Source: SZUA-229 sp964531165 (GTDB lineage Bacteria; Pseudomonadota; Gammaproteobacteria; SZUA-229). From it: DNA of 64,000 nucleotides. Position 1 is the first letter of the stretch, and every line of letters starts with the position of its first letter. The stretch lies in contig CAZHEA010000006.1 of assembly GCA_964531165.1 (NCBI GenBank), positions 1 to 64,000 on the forward strand. The letters run 5' to 3'. Below the pieces are notes generated by a model. It searched no databases, had not been told where the DNA came from, and saw only the letters and a program-made list of their open reading frames with translations. A program made the translations under genes and the position numbers. This document shows positions 35,692 to 44,528 of the stretch, piece by piece.

Positions 35692-36906
35692 ATGGCAGTT
35701 AATTTAACTGAGCCTGAAACGTTGTCTGCGGTAAAAGGCATACGGTTGTCGGTTGTTGCTTCGGGTATTAAAAAAAATGCTTCTGATGATCTGGTTTTAA
35801 TCGAACTGGAAAAAAACAGTACTTGTGCGGCTGTATTCACCCGCAATAAATTTTGTGCGGCACCGGTTAATGTCGCTAAAAAACATTTACAACTCACCTC
35901 TCCCCGCTATCTTCTGGTTAATTCGGGCAATGCAAATGCAGGCACCGGCGAGCAGGGAATGCGTGATGCGCTTGAAAGCTGTGAGTTAGTGGCGCAGCAC
36001 TGTGGTTGTAGTGCGCAAGAGGTTTTACCTTTTTCGACCGGTGTGATTGGAGAGAATTTACCGGTTAATAAAATGGTATCGGTAATGCCGGCTTTATCTG
36101 AACAGTTAACAGATGATAATTGGCTTAAAGCGGGCCGTGGAATTATGACCACGGATACAAAATTAAAGGGCATTTCACAGCAGCTGGAGATTCAGGGTAA
36201 AACTATCACTATTACCGGTATTTCAAAAGGTGCGGGCATGATTCAGCCGAATATGGCAACTATGCTGAGTTATATAGCAACTGATGCTGCAGTCAGTCAG
36301 GAATTATTACAACAGTGTTTAAAGCAGGCCGTTGAAATATCTTTCAATTCAATCACGGTTGATAGTGATACGTCTACTAATGATGCCTGTGTGTTAATGG
36401 CAACTGCAAAAGCCGGCAACCCTGAAATCACACAAAATAATGCCGATTATGATATGTTTTTTAAAGCTATATGTGAGGTTAGTTTATATCTTGCACAGGC
36501 AATTATTCGTGATGCGGAAGGTGCTACTAAATTTGTTACGCTACAGGTGAACAGTGCCAGTACGCTTGAAGATGCTCGTCAGGTTGCCTATACCGTTGCA
36601 CATTCGCCACTGGTAAAAACGGCATTGTTTGCCAGTGACCCGAACTGGGGGCGAATTCTTGCAGCAGTGGGCCGAGCGGGTGTTGATTTTGAAATTGAAA
36701 AAATCAAGATTTATCTAGGGGAAGTTTGTATCGTCTCTAATGGTGGACGTGATATAGATTATACGGAACAGCAGGGCCAACAGATTATGAATCAGCCGGA
36801 AATTACTATTCGAATTGAGTTGCAGTGTGGTGATCAGTCTGCCTGTATCTGGACCAGTGATCTGTCTTATGATTATGTCAAAATAAATTCTGAATACCGC
36901 AGCTAA
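35692..36906 (+). CDS. argJ: Bifunctional ornithine acetyltransferase / N-acetylglutamate synthase ArgJ
   Basis: 404 residues. Makes ornithine by recycling the acetyl group to glutamate in arginine synthesis. It self-cleaves before the nucleophilic threonine in GMIQPNMATML (T190), giving alpha and beta chains. Other conserved parts: LLVNSGNANAGTGEQG, PFSTGVIGENLPV, VDSDTSTNDACVL and DPNWGRILAAVGRAG. Starts 1 bp after secA, so likely co-transcribed; a secA-argJ-mutT order is common in gammaproteobacteria. Confidence 0.95.
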   Translation: MAVNLTEPETLSAVKGIRLSVVASGIKKNASDDLVLIELEKNSTCAAVFTRNKFCAAPVNVAKKHLQLTSPRYLLVNSGNANAGTGEQGMRDALESCELVAQHCGCSAQEVLPFSTGVIGENLPVNKMVSVMPALSEQLTDDNWLKAGRGIMTTDTKLKGISQQLEIQGKTITITGISKGAGMIQPNMATMLSYIATDAAVSQELLQQCLKQAVEISFNSITVDSDTSTNDACVLMATAKAGNPEITQNNADYDMFFKAICEVSLYLAQAIIRDAEGATKFVTLQVNSASTLEDARQVAYTVAHSPLVKTALFASDPNWGRILAAVGRAGVDFEIEKIKIYLGEVCIVSNGGRDIDYTEQQGQQIMNQPEITIRIELQCGDQSACIWTSDLSYDYVKINSEYRS

Positions 36907-36920
36907 ATTTATATAATATT

Positions 36921-37874
36921 ATGCCTGCTCAAATTCATGTTGCAGTAGCGGTTATCATTAATCAAAAAAATGAAGTCTTAATTTCTCTGCGCGCTAAAGA
37001 CGTTCATCAGGGTGGCTTGTGGGAATTTCCCGGAGGTAAACTTGAAGCGGGTGAGTCTGTCTTAGATGCATTGCGGCGCGAGGTAAAAGAGGAGTTAAAC
37101 CTTTGCATTGTTAAAACGTCAGCATTTAAAAAAATACATCATCAATATTCGGACAGAACTGTATTGCTGGATATCTGGCGGGTTGACTCTTTTACTGGTG
37201 AGCCAAGGGGAGCTGAGGGTCAACAGATAAAATGGCAGGCTATTGCTGATTTAAACGACAGGGAGTTTCCAGCTGCTAATCGGGATATTATTATGTCATT
37301 ACAACTACCGCAACGATATTTGATTACAGGTTCATTTGAAAACCATCAGGATTTCAAGTCCAAGCTAGAGACCAGTCTGAATAATGGGATTTCACTGGTT
37401 CAGTTAAGGTGCAAAAATATGCCAGCTGATGAGTACAGGCAGCTAGCTGAAGCTTCTATTTTATTATGTGAAAAATATAATGCGATGTTATTGTTTAATA
37501 CAACGCAGGAACTATTTACTGATATTAGACGTAATTGCACTGCTAAAACAGGCTTACATTTAAGCAGTAAAATGCTTGAAGATTTACAAACACGGCCTGT
37601 AGATAATAATGCTTTACTATCTGTGTCATGTCATACAGATAAAGAAATTGAAAAAGCCAAATTATTAAATGCAGATATTGTTTTATTGTCACCGGTTAAA
37701 GAAACACGCAGTCATCCCGGTATCAAGGGTATCGGCTGGCAGAAGTTTTCTGATATTTCATCGACACTAAATACACCTGTTTATGCATTGGGCGGTATGT
37801 CTGCAGCTGATCTGGCAGATGCAAAAGTGGCAGGTGCGCAAGGTGTGGCGGCGATATCAAGTTTTTGGGGGTAG
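36921..37874 (+). CDS. mutT: Nudix hydrolase (MutT) fused to a ThiE-like domain
   Basis: 317 residues. Residues 1-130 are a MutT-type Nudix domain with a complete Nudix box (GGKLEAGESVLDALRREV followed by KEEL), which hydrolyses 8-oxo-dGTP and related nucleotides. Residues 133-317 form a TIM-barrel like thiamine-phosphate synthase (YLITGSFEN, GISLVQLRCKNM, SVSCHTDKEIEKA, DIVLLSPVKETRSHPG, VYALGGMSAADLADA). This two-domain protein is a known gammaproteobacterial arrangement; the role of the ThiE-like part is unclear. 14-bp gap after argJ. Confidence 0.9.
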   Translation: MPAQIHVAVAVIINQKNEVLISLRAKDVHQGGLWEFPGGKLEAGESVLDALRREVKEELNLCIVKTSAFKKIHHQYSDRTVLLDIWRVDSFTGEPRGAEGQQIKWQAIADLNDREFPAANRDIIMSLQLPQRYLITGSFENHQDFKSKLETSLNNGISLVQLRCKNMPADEYRQLAEASILLCEKYNAMLLFNTTQELFTDIRRNCTAKTGLHLSSKMLEDLQTRPVDNNALLSVSCHTDKEIEKAKLLNADIVLLSPVKETRSHPGIKGIGWQKFSDISSTLNTPVYALGGMSAADLADAKVAGAQGVAAISSFWG

Positions 37875-37876
37875 GT

Positions 37877-38329
37877 TTGAAAACGACTATTGCATTTATC
37901 GTTGTCATGCTCGCTGCATACAGTGCAGGACAGTGGTTGAGTGGCACAGATGAAGTGATCGGTGAGGAGCTAGTCAATTATTCTGAATGTAATCCGCAAA
38001 AAAATAATTGTGAAATTAAAATTGAAAATAATTATTACGTGATGAGTTTCAGAGGTGATGCTTCGCCGCTGGTTCCATTTAGTGTATTTTTAGATGTAAA
38101 AAAGAATAGTTTGTCTCCGGATTCAGTTGTTATATTATTTGATATGGCGGATATGGATATGGGATTCAATCAGTATCAACTGTTAAAAAATAAAAATCGA
38201 TGGCAGGCAAATGTGATTTTGCCGGTTTGCTCATTAGGTAAAAATGACTGGGAACTAAAGGTAAAAATGACATTTGAAAGTGATGTTAGAGTTACTCAGT
38301 TTAGTTTTTCACAATCAGATAAAAAATAA
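37877..38329 (+). CDS. Small membrane-anchored protein of unknown function
   Basis: About 150 residues. An N-terminal hydrophobic segment (TTIAFIVVMLAAYSAGQWL) acts as an uncleaved anchor or signal; the rest is a beta-rich extracytoplasmic domain with the pair CNPQKNNC and a later VCSLGKNDWELKV. Start choice: TTG at 37877, with GGGGG 5-6 bp upstream; a TTG at 37865 overlapping mutT is also possible. It sits where yacG is found in E. coli-type coaE-zapD-yacG-mutT loci, but bears no similarity to YacG. Not recognised. Confidence 0.6.
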   Translation: MKTTIAFIVVMLAAYSAGQWLSGTDEVIGEELVNYSECNPQKNNCEIKIENNYYVMSFRGDASPLVPFSVFLDVKKNSLSPDSVVILFDMADMDMGFNQYQLLKNKNRWQANVILPVCSLGKNDWELKVKMTFESDVRVTQFSFSQSDKK

Positions 38330-38335
38330 GTGATG

Positions 38336-39106
38336 CTATAAAATACAACATGCCAGCTTGAAATTAATATCATTTTTTTCCTGCTCAGGTCTGAGAGCGA
38401 GATCACCAGACTTTAAAAATCTTACCGTAAAACGATGCTTACCGGCGCTGATTTCAGGAAATACACTTGTGTCAGCTGGCAGAATAACTCGAATCATCAG
38501 GCAGGTTAAATTAGCGTCCAGACTTTTTTGATAAAAGCCATCTTCAGCAGTTTCATCTATAGCATCAGTACTGTCACGTATTACCTGTAAAATTAAATTA
38601 ACGGCGTTGTTGAGCGCAACAAAAGGTGAGAACCATTGAGTTAAAATTTCAGTACGTTGTTCAAATGGCTGATTTAGCCAGTGTGCATAAACGGGCAGGT
38701 CAAACTCACATAAGCCGCCGGGCATACTTAAACGTTGACGAATGGAGTTGAGCATTTCATGCTGTTGCAGCTCGTGGCCGATGCTACTGCCAATGGAGTG
38801 CAATTCCTGTAAGCACTGTTTCTGCTCATTGATTATGTTAGTTAGCTTGCCGTGATTAATGCCGGGGATTTCAACAAAAGATTGTAAATTGGCGTTCTGA
38901 CGTTCGAGCTCTTTTATTGTTTCTCGTTTTATATCGCCGCGCCCAAGCATGCTTAAAATATCAAGAATACCTTTTACCGCACTGAGTGTATCCCAGTCTG
39001 TCTGGTGCTTGATGTGTTGATGAAATTGGTTGAACAGGTGCTCTAGTCGTAAAAATGTACGAATGTGCTCATTTAGCGGTTGTTCAAATATGAGTGGATC
39101 AGGCAT
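38336..39106 (-). CDS. zapD: Cell division protein ZapD
   Basis: 256 residues. The N-terminus FEQPLNEHIRTFLRLEHLF is the ZapD (DUF1342) signature; helical middle and beta C-half (HRFTVRFLKSGDLALRPEQ) also fit. ZapD crosslinks FtsZ filaments by binding the FtsZ C-terminal peptide. Converges on the preceding small protein with only 6 bp between stops. Downstream of coaE on the same strand, the usual coaE-zapD order. Confidence 0.9.
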   Translation of the reverse strand: MPDPLIFEQPLNEHIRTFLRLEHLFNQFHQHIKHQTDWDTLSAVKGILDILSMLGRGDIKRETIKELERQNANLQSFVEIPGINHGKLTNIINEQKQCLQELHSIGSSIGHELQQHEMLNSIRQRLSMPGGLCEFDLPVYAHWLNQPFEQRTEILTQWFSPFVALNNAVNLILQVIRDSTDAIDETAEDGFYQKSLDANLTCLMIRVILPADTSVFPEISAGKHRFTVRFLKSGDLALRPEQEKNDINFKLACCIL

Positions 39107-39197
39107 GTCTGAATTAAAATATAATTGCTGGTTGGTTATTCTGACATAAAACCGGCTTTAACATAAGCCTTATATACAATGAGTGTGCTTGTGTCGA

Positions 39198-39788
39198 TTA
39201 GCAGAGTTGCAGGTATTTCAGGTGTAGTTGTTTGATCTGTTTTTTGAGGGCATTTAAATCATCCGAGTTGTCGATTACCTCATCAGCAATAGCAAGTCTT
39301 TGATTACGTGACGTTTGTGATCTGATGATGGACTGAACTTCATTCAGGCTTCGGTTATCACGAGCTAAAGTTCGTTTTATCTGTCGTTGTTCATCGCAGT
39401 CAACTACCAGAACACGGTCATAGTGTTTATGCTGCTCTGTTTCAATTAGCAGGGGAATTGCAATAATGACATAACAACTGTTTAGTTGTTTTAATTGCGC
39501 TGACACAGTCAGTCTGATTTTTGGGTGGAGTATAGACTCTAAATATTGTTTACTTTTGGGGTGACTAAAAACTTCTTTAGCGAGTTTTTTTCGATTAAGA
39601 GAACTATCGGTGCATAATATATCAGTGCCAAAATAACTTATGATCTCATCTAGCGCCGGCTGTCCTGGTTTTACCAGTTCACGGGCAATCATGTCAGTGT
39701 CAATAACAGGTATATTATATTCAGCAAATAAGTTACAAACAGTGCTTTTGCCACAGCCAATTCCACCAGTTAAGGCGACTGTGATCAT
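39198..39788 (-). CDS. coaE: Dephospho-CoA kinase CoaE
   Basis: 196 residues. P-loop kinase for the last step of coenzyme A synthesis. Seen: VALTGGIGCGKSTVCNLF (Walker A), IPVIDTDMIARELV, LESILHPKIR, VIIAIPLLIET and DRVLVVDCDEQRQIKR. Length is standard. ATG overlaps the pilD stop by 4 bp, so it is translated as part of the pilBCD run. Confidence 0.95.
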   Translation of the reverse strand: MITVALTGGIGCGKSTVCNLFAEYNIPVIDTDMIARELVKPGQPALDEIISYFGTDILCTDSSLNRKKLAKEVFSHPKSKQYLESILHPKIRLTVSAQLKQLNSCYVIIAIPLLIETEQHKHYDRVLVVDCDEQRQIKRTLARDNRSLNEVQSIIRSQTSRNQRLAIADEVIDNSDDLNALKKQIKQLHLKYLQLC

Positions 39789-40654
39789 AAGTAAATATTA
39801 AGCCATGACTGATTTATTTCTGCGCCCCACATAAATGCAATCCAACCGGCAGTTGCAAGGTAGGGACCGAAGGGAATAGGTGTACCTTTCTTTTGCTTGT
39901 TGATGACAATCATTGTTATACCAATAATGGCACCGACAAGTGAAGAAAGTAAAATAATTTGCGGTAGCATTTGCCAGCCCATCCATGCGCCTAATGCAGC
40001 GAGTAATTTAAAGTCCCCATATCCCATACCTTCTTTGCCGGTGAGTAGTTTAAATACTTTATAAATTGACCAGAGAGTGAGATAGCCAACTACAGCACCA
40101 TATATCGATGATACCGGGTCAGTAAATATATTGGAGGAGTTAGCTAAAATGCCAAGCCAGATCAGTGGCAGGGTAATATTGTCCGGAAGCAGCTGCGTTT
40201 TTGCGTCAATCATTGTTAAAGTAACTAATGACCAGGTTAGCAGCAGGCCAAAAAGTGTTTCTAAACTAACGCCGAATTTTATAGCAATGAGTAGAGATAA
40301 AGCGGCAGTTGTTGCTTCAATAACCGGGTATTGTGCCGAAATATGAGTGCTACACGATGAGCACTTCCCGCGTAATAGCAGATAACTAATTACGGGTATA
40401 TTTTCCCACGCACGTATTTTATGATGACAGTTTGGGCAACTTGAAGCAGGCTTTGAAAGATTAAAAACTTCAGTTTTACTATCAGCCGGCAGTTCTAAAT
40501 ATTCTTTGCACTCTTTACGCCAGTCATTTTCCAAAATAACCGGCAGGCGATAAATAACCACATTTAAAAAGCTTCCTACCGATATACTGATAACACCGAT
40601 TACCAGTAAAAAAAGCCAGGTATGGGTTTCGAAGGAATATAATAATGATTCCAT
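39785..40654 (-). CDS. pilD: Prepilin peptidase / N-methyltransferase PilD
   Basis: 289 residues, polytopic inner-membrane aspartic protease that cleaves type IV prepilins before the conserved phenylalanine and methylates it. Seen: SFLNVVIYRLPVILE, the four-cysteine zinc site CPNCHHKIRAWE ... GKCSSC, and both catalytic aspartates in TMIDAKTQLLPD and GMGYGDFKLLAALGAW. Downstream of pilC by 3 bp. Its substrates PilA are encoded at 43880-45059. Confidence 0.96.
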   Translation of the reverse strand: MESLLYSFETHTWLFLLVIGVISISVGSFLNVVIYRLPVILENDWRKECKEYLELPADSKTEVFNLSKPASSCPNCHHKIRAWENIPVISYLLLRGKCSSCSTHISAQYPVIEATTAALSLLIAIKFGVSLETLFGLLLTWSLVTLTMIDAKTQLLPDNITLPLIWLGILANSSNIFTDPVSSIYGAVVGYLTLWSIYKVFKLLTGKEGMGYGDFKLLAALGAWMGWQMLPQIILLSSLVGAIIGITMIVINKQKKGTPIPFGPYLATAGWIAFMWGAEINQSWLNIYL

Positions 40655-40657
40655 ATA

Positions 40658-41884
40658 CTACACAACAGAGCCCATTTTGAAGATTGGAAGGTACATTGCT
40701 ACCACTAGCCCACCAACAACAATCGCAAGGAAAACCATAATGGCGGGTTCCAGCAATGCAGTTAAGTTATCGACAGCTGCATCAACCTGTTCTTCAAAAT
40801 AATCGGCAACTTTACTTAGCATTTCATCGAGGGCACCTGACTCTTCACCAATGGCAACCATTTGTATCACCATATTGGGGAATAGTTCAGGGAATTGAGA
40901 AAGGCTGGACTGTAACTGTGAGCCGGAAGATATATCATCTTTAACCTGGAGAATGGCTCTTTTGTAAACACTATTTCCAGATGCACCCGCAACTGAATCC
41001 ATGGCTTCAACGAGTGGAACACCGGCGGCAAACATAGTTGCCAGTGTGCGAGAAAATCTGGCGACAGATGATTTCATTGTCAGATCGCCGATAACGGGCA
41101 GTTTGAGCATAACCCGGTCAAGCCAGTCACGAAATTTTGCAGAGCGTTTGTATGAATTGCTAATACCGATAACTGAGGCGATTATTGTGCCAATAATAAA
41201 ATACCACTGATCAATAAAAGCATCTGAAATACGTACAACAAATGCCGTAAAGGCTGGTAGATCTGCACCAAAGTCTTTAAACATATCAGCAAAAATAGGC
41301 ACCACATAGAGTAATAGAATTGCGGTAACAATAAATGCAACTGCCATAACACTTAGTGGATAAGTTAAAGCGCCTTTTATTTTCTTTTTAAGTGCTTCGG
41401 TTTTCTCTTTATAGGTTGCAACTTTTTCAAGTAACGTCTCGAGTGCACCGGACTGTTCGCCGGCCTCAACTAAATTACAGAATAAATCATCAAAATGAAG
41501 AGGGTGGCTTTTTAATGCCTGAGCAAAAGTCCCGCCGGCTTCTACTTCGCCTTTAATGGCAAAAATTAATTCGGCCATATTGGGGTTACTGTGACCCTGG
41601 CCAACAATATCAAAAGACTGTACCAGAGGTACGCCGGCTTTCATCATCGTTGCCATTTGACGACTAAACACAGCAATATCAGCTGCGACGATTGGTTTAC
41701 CGCCGCTACCAAATAATGGCTTGGCTTTTTTTCTGACTTTCTTAGGTAATATGCCCTGACGACGTAATTCGGCTTTTACCATATCAGCATTATTTGAAGT
41801 GGTAGAGCCCTTTAGCTTTTTACCATCTCGGGTGACGCCTTCCCAGAGGAATGTATCTTTTTTTAATTTTTTTTGTTTTGCCAT
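40658..41884 (-). CDS. pilC: Type IV pilus inner-membrane platform protein PilC
   Basis: 408 residues with the duplicated T2SF domain: first half AVFSRQMATMMKAGVPLVQS, second half ARFSRTLATMFAAGVPLVEA, each followed by a membrane helix, plus a third helix at the C-terminus (AIMVFLAIVVGGLVVAMYLPIF). It couples the PilB motor to pilin insertion. 3-bp gap from pilB. Basic lysine-rich N-terminus. Confidence 0.96.
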   Translation of the reverse strand: MAKQKKLKKDTFLWEGVTRDGKKLKGSTTSNNADMVKAELRRQGILPKKVRKKAKPLFGSGGKPIVAADIAVFSRQMATMMKAGVPLVQSFDIVGQGHSNPNMAELIFAIKGEVEAGGTFAQALKSHPLHFDDLFCNLVEAGEQSGALETLLEKVATYKEKTEALKKKIKGALTYPLSVMAVAFIVTAILLLYVVPIFADMFKDFGADLPAFTAFVVRISDAFIDQWYFIIGTIIASVIGISNSYKRSAKFRDWLDRVMLKLPVIGDLTMKSSVARFSRTLATMFAAGVPLVEAMDSVAGASGNSVYKRAILQVKDDISSGSQLQSSLSQFPELFPNMVIQMVAIGEESGALDEMLSKVADYFEEQVDAAVDNLTALLEPAIMVFLAIVVGGLVVAMYLPIFKMGSVV

Positions 41885-41887
41885 TGA

Positions 41888-43585
41888 TTAGTCCTTGGTC
41901 ACCCTGTTAATTTCTTCGAGGCTGGTTACGCCACTTTTTGTTTTTGTCAGTGCTGATTTGCGTAAATCAGGAATGCCTTCTTTTCTTGCCTGGTCAGCAA
42001 TGTCAATGGCATTGCCACCGGACATAATTATTCGGCCAATTTCATCACTAATCGGTAATACCTGATAAATACCAACGCGGCCTTTATAACCTTTGTCGCA
42101 CATATCGCAACCAACCGCTTTATAGAGTTTCAGGCCGTCACTAATATCTTCTTCGGTATAGCCTTCTTCGAGCAGTGCTTCTTTAGGAATATCATCTTCG
42201 ACTTTGCAATTTTCGCATAGTCGACGAGCCAGTCGTTGGGCAATAATTAAATTAACAGCAGAGGCAATATTAAAGGGAGGGACACCCATGTTGACCAGAC
42301 GAGAGAGTGTTTGTGGGGCATCGTTTGTGTGTAAAGTGGACATAACCATATGACCGGTCTGCGCCGCTTTTACTGCAATTTCGGCAGTTTCCAGGTCGCG
42401 TATTTCTCCCACCATTATGATGTCCGGGTCCTGTCTGAGGAAGGCTTTTAATGCCGCTGAGAAATCCAGACCAACTTTAGTGTTTACATTAACCTGATTG
42501 ATACCCTCGAGATTTATTTCTACCGGGTCTTCTGCAGTTGAAATATTTGTGTCTTCGGTATTTAAAATATTCAACCCGGTATAGAGGGAAACGGTTTTTC
42601 CGCTTCCGGTTGGTCCTGTAACCAGAATCATGCCATAAGGGTTAGCCAGCGCATTCATATATAATTCTTTCTGATCTGGCTCGTAGCCTAGTGCATCAAT
42701 ACCAAGTGATGCGCTGGATGGATCAAGAATACGCAGTACGATTTTTTCGCCAAATAAAGTCGGGCAGGTATTCACTCGAAAATCAATGGCTTTATTCTTG
42801 GATATGCGCATTTTTATGCGCCCATCCTGAGGGACTCGTCTTTCAGCTGTGTCCATTCGGGACATAACTTTGATACGTGCTGATAAACGCCCGGCCATGG
42901 CAATGGGCGGCGATGCCACTTCTCTTAAAACGCCATCGATGCGTAGACGCACGCGAAAACGTTTTTCATAGGGTTCGAAGTGAATATCGGATGCGCCTTT
43001 TTTAATGGCATCCAGTAAAACTTTATTAACAAAGCGCACAACCGGTGTGTCATCTGCGCCGGATGCATCATCATCTGTATTTTTTTCGGCTTCGGTATCT
43101 TCAAAGTCCAGCTCATCTAGATCCTCGTCCATCAGATCTGACATGCTGCTATCTTCAGCTGCATTCAGGAGTTTTTCTACGGCTTTGCTCAGCTTGTCAT
43201 ATTCAACCAGAATGGCTTCTGTATTAATGCCGGTCTGAAATTTAATTTCATCGGTTACGGTTAAATTAGTGGGGTCTGATATTGCGATATAGAGTCTGTT
43301 ACCGCGGCGGTATAGAGGTAGAGCATGGTGTTTTTTAATCAGCTTGTCATCAACAAGACTGTTAGGAATACATTCTGTATCGATGCTATCAAGATCGAAA
43401 ATGGGTAAGCCGAATTCCTGTGAGCCGGTAACGGCAATGGTTTTGGAATCAATTAACTTATTTTCAACCAGAAACTGACTAATCGGTATTTTTTTCTGAC
43501 TGGAATCAGTTTGTGCGCTAATTGCCTTTTCTTCAGAAATATGTCCGTTTAGAACCAGTTTATTAAGTAAACCGCCTAGTTTCAT
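41888..43585 (-). CDS. pilB: Type IV pilus assembly ATPase PilB
   Basis: 565 residues. N-terminal MshEN-type domain (residues 1-150, LGGLLNKLVLNGHI), then the secretion ATPase: SDIHFEPYEKRFRVRLRIDG, Walker A LVTGPTGSGKTVSLYTGLN, GEIRDLETAEIAVKAAQTGH, HTNDAPQTLSRL and zinc cysteines CENC ... CDMC. It polymerises pilin. An acidic insert (DLMDEDLDELDFEDTEAE) follows the N-domain. ATG at 43585; the upstream mRNA can form a long hairpin (43591-43643). Confidence 0.96.
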   Translation of the reverse strand: MKLGGLLNKLVLNGHISEEKAISAQTDSSQKKIPISQFLVENKLIDSKTIAVTGSQEFGLPIFDLDSIDTECIPNSLVDDKLIKKHHALPLYRRGNRLYIAISDPTNLTVTDEIKFQTGINTEAILVEYDKLSKAVEKLLNAAEDSSMSDLMDEDLDELDFEDTEAEKNTDDDASGADDTPVVRFVNKVLLDAIKKGASDIHFEPYEKRFRVRLRIDGVLREVASPPIAMAGRLSARIKVMSRMDTAERRVPQDGRIKMRISKNKAIDFRVNTCPTLFGEKIVLRILDPSSASLGIDALGYEPDQKELYMNALANPYGMILVTGPTGSGKTVSLYTGLNILNTEDTNISTAEDPVEINLEGINQVNVNTKVGLDFSAALKAFLRQDPDIIMVGEIRDLETAEIAVKAAQTGHMVMSTLHTNDAPQTLSRLVNMGVPPFNIASAVNLIIAQRLARRLCENCKVEDDIPKEALLEEGYTEEDISDGLKLYKAVGCDMCDKGYKGRVGIYQVLPISDEIGRIIMSGGNAIDIADQARKEGIPDLRKSALTKTKSGVTSLEEINRVTKD

Positions 43586-43590
43586 ATAGT

Positions 43591-43643
43591 TTAGCTTCTG
43601 TTTATAAGTTACTGTAATAATAACTTATTCTAGCAGAAGCTAA
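43591..43643 (-). promoter_or_regulatory. Leader stem-loop overlapping the pilB ribosome-binding region
   Basis: TTAGCTTCTG (43591-43600) is a perfect inverted repeat of CAGAAGCTAA (43634-43643), and ATAAGTTA (43604-43611) of TAACTTAT (43621-43628). On the minus strand the structure ends 5 nt before the ATG, and the only Shine-Dalgarno-like word (AGAAG) is inside its stem. No T tract, so it is not a terminator. Confidence 0.6.
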
Positions 43644-43879
43644 CCCTTCGCACAGAAACAATTTTGTGAAATACCTATCGCTAATATGAGATTTTAACAA
43701 TTACTTAATATATTACTTATAAAACGCGTAAGTTTGTGTCACTCAGCAATATGTAGCAGAAAAATAGTCAGGTCGTGGCATCTTCAGGCTTATTCGTTCG
43801 CCTGGTATCGGGCTTAATTTAGAAATATAGCGCATTAAATTATATTTAATTAAATTAAGTCCAAACTAAGTGAAAATGT

Positions 43880-44410
43880 TTACTTACATTCAGAAACCGA
43901 ATAGCGGGGTGGAACACCATTAGCGGGTGCAGTTAAAACACCACCATAGCCGCGAGCGGTTGCTGTTGTATTTGCGGAAGATGCACAGGCCCAGTCAATA
44001 TTACCGGTTAATCCTGCAACTAGAGCAGTAGGAGTTGCTCCGCCTACAATAATTATGGGAGAAAATATAATCTCGTTGGCTCCTGCCAGCTGAGGTAAGC
44101 CATTAATAGTAGTATCATAAGTTACGGTGATAACACCCGTATTAGCAATGGCTATATTAGTGACGAACTTTGTTCGAGTAAAATTAGGTGCATTAAACTC
44201 AATAGCTGAAGACGCGACACCCACCATATCATTAGACATATATCCCGTTAATACGCTGCTCTTTGCACTGGCAGCCAGAATTATGCCTTCAGATACTTTT
44301 GCTCGAACCGTATAGTCTTGATATGCGGGTATTGCTATAGCAGCTAAAATTCCGATGATTGCTACAACAATCATTAATTCAATTAGTGTAAAGCCTTTAA
44401 TGTTTTTCAT
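43880..44410 (-). CDS. pilA: Type IV major-pilin-like protein, second copy
   Basis: 176 residues. Class IVa prepilin leader MKNIKG followed by FTLIELMIVVAIIGILAAIA with Glu5 of the mature protein, then YQDYTVRAKVSEG. C-terminal disulfide pair in DWACASS and SVSECK. Closely similar to the pilin just upstream. It lies after that pilin's terminator and has no sigma-54 motif of its own, so expression is uncertain; ribosome-binding site is poor. Alternatively a minor or variant pilin. Confidence 0.9.
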   Translation of the reverse strand: MKNIKGFTLIELMIVVAIIGILAAIAIPAYQDYTVRAKVSEGIILAASAKSSVLTGYMSNDMVGVASSAIEFNAPNFTRTKFVTNIAIANTGVITVTYDTTINGLPQLAGANEIIFSPIIIVGGATPTALVAGLTGNIDWACASSANTTATARGYGGVLTAPANGVPPRYSVSECK

Positions 44411-44462
44411 GCCGCACCACCGTAATTCAAAAATAGATTATTCAAAGGAGTCTTTTTAGTTT

Positions 44463-44493
44463 AAAAAAAAGCCCGCAGATTTTAGTTGCGGGC
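44463..44493 (-). terminator. Rho-independent terminator after the first pilin gene
   Basis: On the minus strand GCCCGCA pairs with TGCGGGC around a 9-nt loop and eight T residues follow. It lies 36 bp beyond the stop of the first pilin (44529) and 53 bp before the second pilin's start. Confidence 0.9.
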
Positions 44494-44528
44494 TTTTCAT
44501 TTATCTCTTCTATCCTAAGTGATCCGGA

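Noticed and set aside
40658..43585. Type II secretion rather than type IV pilus for the ATPase and platform genes
   Set aside because: pilD and two class IVa pilins with pilS/pilR are adjacent, and no gsp-type genes are present.
43716..43742. Sigma-70-like promoter for pilB on the minus strand (GTGACA and TATAAG)
   Set aside because: The spacer is only 15 bp, too short for confidence.
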